From the NCBI GenBank assembly GCA_030549775.1, contig CM060173.1:6484501-6548500 (forward strand): a stretch of 64,000 bases of DNA. The letters run 5' to 3'. This document shows, in pieces, positions 56,356 through 64,000 of this stretch (positions within the stretch are counted from its first letter, which is position 1; each line of letters opens with the position of its first letter). The notes under the pieces were generated by a model. It saw only the letters and a program-made list of their open reading frames with translations. It ran no database searches and had not been told where the DNA came from. Position numbers and translations under genes: made by a program. This DNA is from Tamarix chinensis. Taxonomy: Eukaryota; Streptophyta; Magnoliopsida; Caryophyllales; Tamaricaceae.

Positions 56356-57311
56356 GTGGGTAAGCTAACTGCAATATAATGAGAGATACAATAATTTAAT
56401 AAGGCTTTTACTGAAAAGACAACACATGCGTAATAAAATGAAACTTAGGTGCTCCTGTGGGTAGTCACCAGAGTTTTAATACATTATACCATCTAAAGTC
56501 GAGTATTTTTAGGTGAGTGTAAATACTCCTAATTAAGACAAATAAGATATCTGTGGATATCTTTAGTCTCCGTAAATATTGTTTCAACATATGAATATAG
56601 TCATCCTGTAGGAGACTAAAAAAAAAAAAAAAATTCATGTATTGAAAAATATGCAATTTATAATGTTATGATGGTAAGGTTATGGCCAATTTTCAATGTA
56701 TATGAATGCGGGTCACTGTGGTGATCCTAACCCTAAGCATGCAAAATTATTGACCAAAAGAATCAAATATGTATTTAAATTAGTTTCAATTTCGTTATGA
56801 TATATTATAAAAAAAAACTGAAAGGAGGCCGAAGCGAAGCGAGCTCCTCTTAACCGGTGAATGCGACATAATGCAAAAAAAAAAAAATAGGGAAAGACGA
56901 TAGAAAGTAACATCATAAACATAATCAGGAAAATTAGATCCAACTATATGGCCTTGTTCCTGTCTTTATCTTCAAGCTTCAAAACGACTCCCTTTTAGGT
57001 CGAACCAGCCACCAATTCGTCCGCCACCACTTTCGTTACGACGAACTTATTGACATCTATTACATCGAATATTTTCGAATAGTACTCACGCAGGAGCTTT
57101 GTGCATAATAAAAATTGGAACTTTAAATAAATCACGATCAAACAGTCGTGCCCAAAAATTAAAATAATGCGGAAAATAAATAACATTCATTCAGGCCATA
57201 ATAGTTGGATCGTTAAGTATCTGCAAAACAGAGTTAGGATATAGATATCTACCGATTATGGCGATATAAGGTTATCCTACTTTATGGACAATCATGCGTT
57301 CCTAAACCTAA
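56356..57311 (-). other. Untranslated leader of the Copia element
   Basis: About 950 bases between the PBS and gag with no long frame. Poly-A/T runs are at 56619-56634 and 56876-56887. Confidence 0.6.
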
Positions 57312-57323
57312 GCTCTGATACCA
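57312..57323 (-). other. Primer-binding site, initiator Met-tRNA
   Basis: TGGTATCAGAGC on the minus strand, two bases from the 5' LTR. It matches the 3' end of plant initiator Met-tRNA. Confidence 0.9.
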
Positions 57324-57325
57324 CA

Positions 57326-57774
57326 TGTTAATTCGTTTTTAACATAAACCCTAAGATCTTGAACTGCATGATAATCACAATAAGATTTCGATATAAGAAG
57401 GATTAAGAATTACCTCCATTCATCATGGTACGAGGAGATTCTTGATCCTGAAAAGCTTTAGTGAATAGTTTCGGTTTCTCTCTCCTCGCCCATAAACCCT
57501 AATGTGTTGATAATTACGGCTAGCTTTTGTGATGGACAAAAGCTTATATTTATGGGTGGAGAGAGGACCGAAATTCTAATTAGGGTTTTCTTTAATTCAA
57601 TCTCAACCGTCCATCAAGGTAGTGATTTATATGGAATATAACTCCTTAATTAAAACCTGATTTTGTAGAAAATAGCATTTATCCTATGAAAACGGAATTC
57701 CTATAATGACCACAATTTCGGGAAAGGGAAGGACTTGTGGTCCAAGTAAAGGACCTAAAAGTAATTTCCTTACA
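57326..57774 (-). repeat. Copia LTR (5' LTR in element orientation)
   Basis: 449 bp, partner of 52162-52610. Transcription from it would run leftwards, away from the B3 exon 2 that follows at 57871. Confidence 0.93.
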
Positions 57775-57860
57775 GCCTAAAGATTGTAAAAAAAGAAGTA
57801 AGGCTTCCTAGCTCCTCCCATGATTTGCTAATAATTAATAATAATTTTTCATTAATCACA

Positions 57861-58418
57861 ATGGCATCAGGTTCCTCTACGATGACAACATCTGATGATG
57901 ACACCAAAGATGTAGCTGAGACTCTTATTTTGATGAAGAAGAATGCTTTTGCTCCTCAGGAGGAGCCTGCACTGCCGCCGCATCTGTCCGAAGAGCAAAT
58001 GTGTCAGCTAATCGATGCTCTGGGTGGCACTTATAACAGAAAGTTCATATTTCAAAAGAACTTGACACAAACCGAAATTAATAAGGACGAGAATCGTCTC
58101 AGCATGCCTTGCAACAAGGTTGATGATCGGGGGTTCTTGACAGATGATGAGAAGCAAAGTTTGAACAAGGGTCAGGGCGAGACATGTTACCCAGCAATCA
58201 AAGTGCGATCGATAGAGCCTTCGGGTGACAAAAGTTGCATTCATCTCAAAAGGTGGAAGATTGGGAAAACTCAAAACTATGTGCTAACCAGCGAGTGGTA
58301 TGCACTTGTTCAGAAGCATGAGCTTAAGGCTGGTACTAATGTTCGCATTCTGTTGTTTAGGTATGATGATGGAAAACTTGGCTTGGCCCTGGTTAAGAGC
58401 CCGCCAGGTACTATGTAA
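57861..58418 (+). CDS. B3-domain protein, copy 3, exon 2 part
   Basis: Exon 2 proper starts at 57871 after the acceptor CATCAG. Because exon 1 is broken, the nearest usable start is ATG 57861 (MASGSSTMTTSDDD), created here by a T-to-G-type difference in the old acceptor (ATGGCATCAG against ATTGCATCAG in copies 1 and 2). This gives 185 residues with a complete B3 barrel: KFIFQKNLTQTEINK, LSMPCNKVDDRGFLTDDEK, HLKRWKIGKTQNYVLTSEWY and TNVRILLFRYDDGKLGLAL. It is more diverged than copies 1 and 2 are from each other. It could be expressed only with a new promoter, so the call is a possible remnant gene. Confidence 0.55.
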   Translation: MASGSSTMTTSDDDTKDVAETLILMKKNAFAPQEEPALPPHLSEEQMCQLIDALGGTYNRKFIFQKNLTQTEINKDENRLSMPCNKVDDRGFLTDDEKQSLNKGQGETCYPAIKVRSIEPSGDKSCIHLKRWKIGKTQNYVLTSEWYALVQKHELKAGTNVRILLFRYDDGKLGLALVKSPPGTM

Positions 58419-58781
58419 GTAAAGTAGCTAGCTAGCCGGCCAGCTAGCCCGGAGATCTAAGTAGCTAGGGCTAATCTGTGTGTGCTTGTTTGAATGATTA
58501 CGTATGTACGTACGATTAAGTATTTATGATGGTGTTCTAACGTTGTACTTTGACTTTGCTTGTGGTTCTGGTCGTATGGATGCCGGGTCTTCCATCTCCT
58601 TGGTTCTTATATGTATATTTTGCTTGTGTGCTCTTTATCTTTGATTTTCTACTACCTTGTAATCGTTCCAGCATTACATCAATGAAAACACTTATTAGTC
58701 TTCCCCCATTTTCCTATCTCTTTTCTACTCTACGTACTATGTTTTTTGTTTGTATCATAAATTCAAATTAACACCCCGATC

Positions 58782-58850
<69 letters not shown>

Positions 58851-58955
58851 ATTTTTTGGCGGTAGGCAGACTATACAATTTGTGCATTTGAGTTCTGTAA
58901 CTTTTAAAAAGCTTGCGTACGATTGGAAGTGAGCGAGGGCATTGGAGAAAGCATG
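58419..58955. other. 3' flank of B3 copy 3
   Basis: Matches 30351-31530 of unit 2 with a gap. A (GA)n run of about 32 units lies at 58784-58847, where unit 2 has a short GA tract. It ends at GAGAAAGCATG, the target of the next insertion. Confidence 0.65.
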
Positions 58956-59223
58956 AGTTGAGAAATTAAAAATAAATTGAAGAGAGAACAAACGAGAGGA
59001 GCAGAGAAGAATTGAGCACTGCTCTCTTTATTGATGAGAATTTCGAATGAATTAAATCAGTGGAAGAACAACCTCATATATACAGGTTTATCTAACTAAT
59101 TTCTCCTGAATTCTAGCTTAGCAAAAACTATGGAAACAAACTCAAAGATACACAATGTGAGCATACATTCAGGTGCTAGAGAATATACTGCAACAGACTA
59201 ATCTTAAATCTTATCTCTTATTT
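58956..59223 (-). repeat. LTR of the older Copia element (3' LTR)
   Basis: 268 bp. The adjoining minus-strand polypurine tract reads TTATGGGGGAA (59224-59233). It differs from the partner at 7 sites, mostly transitions. Confidence 0.85.
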
Positions 59224-59257
59224 TTCCCCCATAAATCCAACTGCCTCAGCCTCTACC

Positions 59258-60850
59258 TATGGTTAGCCTCGCCTTTAATTTTCCAAAACACTGTGAAGAG
59301 ACAGTCTTAGTTAGAATGTCAGCTACTTGATCTGCTGTGGGAACATGATTTACCACAAGCTGCTTCTTGCTACTTTTTCCCTGAGAAAATACAAATCCAG
59401 TTCCAGATGTTTGGTTCTAGCATGGAGAATAGGATTAGTAGAGAGAGCAATCGTGCTAAGATTATCACACCACATAATAGGAGGCGCATTAGGACTGAAT
59501 CTCAGCTCATGTAGCAAGGATTGTAACCAAAGAACCTTAGCTGTAGCATTTGCAAGACTTCTAAACTCTACTTCAGTACTCTATATTGACACCACATTCT
59601 ACTTTTTAGAGCACCAAGCTACTAAGTTTTCTCCCAAATAAATGCATAAGCCAGTAGTAGAGCGTCTATCGTCTGGATCGCTGGCCCAATCTGCATCACT
59701 GAACCCAGTTAACCTGAGATTAGGCGATTGCTTGAGCATCAGTCCTTCCTCAGTAGTTCCCTTCAAATATCTAAGGATTCTCTTGACTGCCTTCCAATGT
59801 CTATCCAGGGGATTTTGCATAAATTGACATACCTTGTTCACACTAAATGCAATCTCAGGCCTTGTAATGGTGATATACTGTAGGGCACCAACTATAGATC
59901 TGTATTCTGAAGGACTTTCCACAAGATCTCCACAGTCCTTAGAAAGTTTGAGACCACTTGTCATAGGATTTGGCAAAGCCTTCGCATTGTCCATCTTCAA
60001 TCTCTTCAAAAGATCAAGAACATATTTTTTCTAACTTAACAAAAGCCCTTGAGGAGTATCTTTCACTTCAATACCAAGGAAGTAATGCAGTTTCCCTAAA
60101 TTCTTCAAGGTAAAGAATTGATTCAAAAGAGAAATTAACTGCTTCAACTGTATATTGATGTTTCCAGTGATGATGATATCATCAACATAAATGAGCATAA
60201 ACATTGTAGAGTCTTTGGTATGCCTCACAAATAAGGACTGATCTGCCCTGGAACTCTTGAACCCTAGCAGCTCCAAACAACCCCTGAGTTTGTCAAACCA
60301 TGCCCTCGGGGCTTGTTTCAAGCCATAAAGAGCTTTATGCAACTTGCAAACCAGTGGCTCACCTCTGTTGTTCTTCTGGAATCCAAAAGGTTGTTCCATA
60401 TAGATTTCTTCATCTAATACTCCATTGAGAAAAGCATTGTTTACGTCCAGTTGATGTATGGGCCATTGTTGTGACAAGGCAATGGTTAAAACTACTCTGA
60501 TTGAAGTTGGTTTAACCACTGGACTGAAGGTTTCTGTGAAATCAAACCCATACATTTGAGTGTAACCTTTAGCCACTAATCTAGCTTTATACCTAGAAAT
60601 AAACCCATCTGGGTTCTTTTTCAATTTGAACACCCACTTGCATCCTACTGTTTTCCTCCCATGAGGAAGAGTGACTAAAGTCCAGGTCTGATTGTTTATA
60701 AGTGCATTATATTCTGATGTCATTGCCTCTTGCCACTTAGGATGAGCTCAGGCCTCTTCAGCTGATCCAAGTTCATGTGTATCCAGATTAACATGATAGA
60801 CCTTCGGTTTAACAATCCCACGTTTAGCTCTTGTCACCATAGGATTCTCA
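59258..60850 (-). pseudogene. Older Copia element: reverse transcriptase and RNase H
   Basis: The RT keeps KWVFKLKKNPDGFISRYKAR, QLDVNNAFLNGVLDEEIYM and MLIYVDDIIITGN. RNase H keeps GFSDADWASDPDDRRSTTG, then WCDNLSTIALS and DQVADILTKT near the end. TGA at about 60748 (EEA-stop-AHPKWQEAM), TAG at 60031 (LLLS-stop-KKYVLDLL) and two TAG codons near 59585-59600 break it. Glutamine-codon CAG to TAG is the likely change in at least two. Confidence 0.88.
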
Positions 60851-60854
60851 TTGA

Positions 60855-61905
60855 TTAACTTCGGAGATGGTATTGTATCTGAACTATTATCATGCAAATC
60901 AAAATGGACAGGGCTATAAGAGTGTTTGGAGCTGGAATGACTATTAGTGTCTGAACCCTGAGAAATGGAACTAGAACTAGGAGATAGAGACGGAAAAGAG
61001 ACAGGACTGGTATAAGAATCTTTGTTTTCAAAGTTAGGATTCTACTCTGTGGTATATGACTAGGCAAGGAGGACACTTGGCCGTGGCTCACAGGTATAGG
61101 TAAATCTGATATGCTAGGATTAGACTGAGAAGTAGGAAGTTGTACTATATGAGAGGCTCTAGAGAAAGGAAAAGTGGATTCATCAAACACCACATGCCTA
61201 AAGATGAAAATTCTTCCAAACTTGTCTAGACACTTGTACCCTTTATGAAGAGTGCTATAGCCTAGAAAGGTGCAAGGGGCTGATCTATAATCCATCTTAT
61301 GAGAATTATAAGGTCTTAGATATGGAAAGCATAAGCAACCAAACACTTTCATGAATGAATAATCAGGTTTAGAGTTGTAAAGTACCTCATGAGGGGATTT
61401 GTGTTGTAAAACCTCTGTAGGCAACCTGTTTATGAGATAGACAGAACTTGAGAATGATTTTGACCAGAATTTCTGAGGTAGATTAGCTTGAGCCAACAAT
61501 GTCAACCCTGTTTCAACTATGTGTCTATGTTTTCTCTCCACTATTCCATTCTGTTCAGATGTATGTGGACATGTGACTCTATGAATTATACCAGCCCTCT
61601 TAAGTAAGGTAGATAGGCTCCTAAATTCTCTTCCTCAATCTATTCGAAGCATCTTAATTTTCCTATTAAACTGAACTTCTACTAAAGACTTGAAATGCAC
61701 AAAACATTCATGTGTCTCTGACTTATCTTTCAAAAAATACAGCCAAGTATATCGAGAATGAGCATAAAAAAAACTCAAGTAATATCTTGCACCATAAATA
61801 GATAGAGAAGGAGAAGGCCCCCATAAATCTGATTCAATCAATTGCAAGGGTTCATTATACACAGTTTGGGAAGTTGGGAAAGGTAACTTATGACTTTTTC
61901 CTAGC
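60855..61905 (-). pseudogene. Older Copia element: integrase
   Basis: The core keeps LQLIESDLWGPSP, HSRYTWLYFLKDKSE, KMLRID-stop-GREF (second Asp then a stop at 61635) and SEQNGIVERKHRH (the Glu). KSPHEVLYNSKPDYSFMKVF and GCLCFPYLRPYNSHKMDYRS follow. The Pro/Ser-rich linker beyond 61140 is shifted in frame near 61040. Confidence 0.88.
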
Positions 61906-61907
61906 TG

Positions 61908-62510
61908 TTAGGCTTCACAAACATAAATTTGATTGTAATTAAATTTAACATTGCAGTCACTAAGGAATTTCTGAACAATCTTCATAGAAGGATGTCCTAA
62001 CTTCATATGCCATAGTTTGTAAGCACCATCATAAACTGCTTCTGAACTAGACACATGACAAAAATTATGTCCAATCATAACTTGAGCTTCCTTACCTTCC
62101 TTCTTCTGGTCTGTATAACCCTTATGTACTGTCTGCCCATCTCTTGATAGGTTAAACCTATAGAGGCCTTTGAACACACGTCCTTCAAGAAGTACTCTGT
62201 GAGTTGCCAAATCCTTAACAAGATAGAAGTTAGGGTGAAACTCAATAAAAACATAATTGTCTTTAGTAAACTGGGAAACACTTAGAAGGTTCTTTGTAAT
62301 GTTAGAGACATGAAGGACATTATTGAGGCATAAAGATCTAGAAGAATCTGAGGCAAATTTAAATTGACTTACATGATTAATATTCAGACCAGTACCATTT
62401 CCCATAAAGATTTTATCATTACCTTTAAACTCAGTGCTAAAGCTGAGATTATTAAGATCACTGGTAAGATGATGTGTTGCTCCAGAGTCAGGGTACCAGC
62501 TGGACATATT
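61908..62510 (-). pseudogene. Older Copia element: protease and GAG-pre-integrase
   Basis: WYPDSGATHHLT holds the aspartic protease DSG site, followed by NVLHVSNITKNLLSVSQF. The GAG-pre-integrase part has LWHMKLGHPSMKIVQKFL, and the expected CxxC zinc half ends at a stop (IYVCEA). Open over 199 codons, but isolated from gag and integrase by stops on both sides. Confidence 0.88.
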
Positions 62511-62575
62511 TGGTGATGCATTTGTTGTAAGAACTTGAAGACAGGAGTCCTGAGTAGTGCTAGCCTAGTCTTGAG

Positions 62576-63623
62576 CTAAATTTGCATAAGCTTGACTTGT
62601 GTTCTGCACTGCACCAATAGGGTTACTAGAGGTTCCAACACTAGGCCCTGTGAAACTGGGATCAAACCGATAATAACATTTGACAACAGTGTGTCATAGT
62701 TTGCCACAAAGCTGACATTGGGGTATGTTGCTGTTACTACTCTTGCCTCCACGACCCCTTCCTCTATTTCCTCTGAAATATCCTCTTTTGCCTCCTTGCT
62801 GTGAAGAGAAATTTCCTCTCCCATCTGCACTTCAATTAGATTGAGGTGCAGATTCATTGTTGGAAGTCTTTTGTGCTGCAAGATTTGCCATCATCTGTCC
62901 AGAAACCCTTTGGTTAATCCTACCTTCATGCGCCAAAAGAAGGTTTCCAACAAACCTGAGAGTGTGGGGTGTATCTCTAGAAGCAATAACAGCTACTAAG
63001 GCTTCATAATCTTCTCCCAATCCATTTAGGATAGCAAGAACATGGGTTGTCTCTGAAATCATGTGTCCAACCTCTGCCAAAAGGTCAACCGGTGACTTAA
63101 CTTTGCCGAGATAGTCTTTCATGGTCATCCCTTCTTTCTTAAGTCCTTCCAACTACTTTTTGTAGTACATGACTTTAGCAGTAGACTGAGATGCAAACTA
63201 ATGTGCAATCGTACTCCAAATCTCATGTGAAGTTTTGCAACCAATAAGTTGAGGGATATATGATGGAGATATTGCAGAAAGCAACCAAGAAATAAGTAGT
63301 TTATCTTGTCTTTGATAAGCTACAAATGCTGGATTGAGGATTTGATTACCTTGTGCATCTCTCGCATATTGGTCTGGAATAATTTGTGAACCTAGGATAT
63401 AACCATCAAGACCATAGCCAAAAATTGCAGTTTCTACCTGGAACTTCCACTGTAGATAATTATCATCCTCTAATTTGAAGGTGATGAGTTGGCTTAGAGG
63501 GCTGACTACCATCTTAATGGGATCCTCCATGATTGTTGTAGATGTCGAGATATCTAGCACAACATTCTTGGTTTGATCTTTGCTATCTCCAGTTTTGGAT
63601 GAATTAACTACGCTTGTCTCCAT
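62576..63623 (-). pseudogene. Older Copia element: gag
   Basis: From ATG 63623 it encodes LITFKLEDDNYLQWKFQVET and WLLSAISPSYIPQLIGCKTS, a Retrotran_gag/UBN2 type, to a stop at 63198. A second frame follows (MKDYLGKVKSPVDLLAEVGH, ILNGLGEDYEALVAVIASRD). A CCHC zinc knuckle, CQLCGKL-stop-HTVVKC, lies at about 62687-62728 with TGA inside it. The order is intact and the frame is not. Confidence 0.88.
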
Positions 63624-63666
63624 TGATGAGAAGCGAACAAAAAAATGTAGGATCTTTTAAAGGTTA

Positions 63667-63678
63667 GCTCTGATACCA
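63667..63678 (-). other. Primer-binding site, initiator Met-tRNA
   Basis: TGGTATCAGAGC on the minus strand, directly adjoining the LTR at 63679. Confidence 0.88.
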
Positions 63679-63946
63679 AGTTGAGAAATTAAAAATAAAC
63701 TGAAGAGAGAACAAACGAGAGGAGCAGAGAAGAATTGAGCACTGCTCTCTTTATTGATGAGAATTTCGAATGAATTAAATCAGTGGAAGAACAACCTCAT
63801 ATATACAGGTTTATCTAACTAATTTCTCCTAAATTCTAGCTTACCAAAAACTACGAAAACAAACTCAAAGATACACAATGTAAGCGTACATTCAGGTGCT
63901 AGAGAATATACTGCAACAGACTAATCTTAAATCTTATCTCTTATTT
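63679..63946 (-). repeat. LTR of the older Copia element (5' LTR)
   Basis: 268 bp, partner of 58956-59223. Its plus-strand right end CTTATTT joins the target duplication GCATG. Confidence 0.85.
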
Positions 63947-63951
63947 GCATG

Positions 63952-64000
63952 TGAGAGACCACAGCGGAGTTATTCCAAGTAGCTAGGGTTGACTGAAACT
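63952..64000. repeat. Continuation of B3 unit 3 downstream DNA
   Basis: TGAGAGACCACAGCGGAGTT matches 31542-31562 of unit 2 with a few changes. The unit runs off the window. Confidence 0.7.

Larger units (their letters stand above)
52162..57774 (-). mobile_element. Ty1/Copia retrotransposon, young but lacking protease
   Basis: A 5613-bp element on the minus strand with 449-bp LTRs (TGTTAATTCG...TTCCTTACA), flanked by GCCTA at 52157-52161 and 57775-57779. By eye the LTRs show no difference. The PBS and PPT are present. The gag frame and a pol frame of integrase, reverse transcriptase and RNase H are open. The gag zinc knuckle is fused straight to the integrase, so the protease and GAG-pre-integrase parts are deleted. 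The insertion is recent. Movement in trans, or deletion after insertion, must be assumed. Confidence 0.93.
58956..63946 (-). mobile_element. Ty1/Copia retrotransposon, older and inactivated
   Basis: A 4991-bp minus-strand element with 268-bp LTRs (58956-59223 and 63679-63946), flanked by GCATG at 58951-58955 and 63947-63951. The LTRs differ at 7 positions (2.6%). The empty site is seen in unit 2 at 31533 (GAGAAAGCATGTGAGAGACC). Its termini are not TG...CA; on the minus strand the LTR runs AAATAAGAG...CTCAACT. The PBS follows without spacer. Gag, protease, integrase, RT and RNase H are all present in Copia order but full of stops. Confidence 0.9.

Overview
The window is plant nuclear DNA, almost certainly from a flowering plant. 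The evidence is a CACTA (En/Spm) transposon with a TNP2-type transposase and a Ulp1-like second gene, two Ty1/Copia retrotransposons primed by initiator Met-tRNA, Tourist- and Stowaway-like MITEs, GT-AG introns, a plant B3-domain family, and a fragment of the plant EF-hand/TPR family typified by Arabidopsis At1g05150. The DNA is AT-rich and full of (AT)n. The species cannot be fixed. A TTAGGG-type interstitial telomere-like block is noted, but it is not diagnostic.

The backbone is a locally duplicated segment. Its only plausible host genes are three tandem copies of a small two-exon B3-domain (DUF313-like) gene, at 24408-25128 (C-terminus truncated by a 4-bp insertion), 29573-30350 (intact) and 52041-58418 (exon 1 split by a retrotransposon). 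A non-coding segment recurs as copy A (1-2370), copy B (3898-4176 resuming at 22833-23490) and copy C (32133-34260). Further repeats accompany the gene units (25650-26830 with 47870-49030; the downstream 30351-32130 with 58419-58955 and 63952-64000).

4177-22832 is a nest of mobile elements. An element with arms of about 440 bp holds a captured gene fragment (21310-22390). Just inside its left arm sits a 16.3-kb CACTA element (4629-20958, 3-bp target duplication ACA, subterminal AACCGTTATTAA repeats). The CACTA transposase is cut by a 6.2-kb LTR-like element (7726-13922, TSD AAAAA), which itself holds a 575-bp hAT-type element (11019-11593, 8-bp TSD). The transposase is dead. The second gene still encodes a recognisable Ulp1-type protease domain.

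34260-47870 is old repeat debris: a second, far more decayed CACTA transposase (39350-41060), a Tourist-like MITE (38462-38839), two truncated relatives of the 6.2-kb LTR (42467-44662 and 44663-46965), and a pair of 850-bp direct repeats.

In 47870-64000, gene unit 3 has been hit three times. A TIR element (about 49648-51832) carries an EF-hand/TPR pseudogene fused to mitochondrial nad3-like DNA. A Copia element with apparently identical LTRs but no protease region (52162-57774) lies in B3 exon 1. An older, stop-ridden Copia element (58956-63946) lies in the downstream region. Little here works as a pathway. The clearest candidate for a functional host gene is B3 copy 2.
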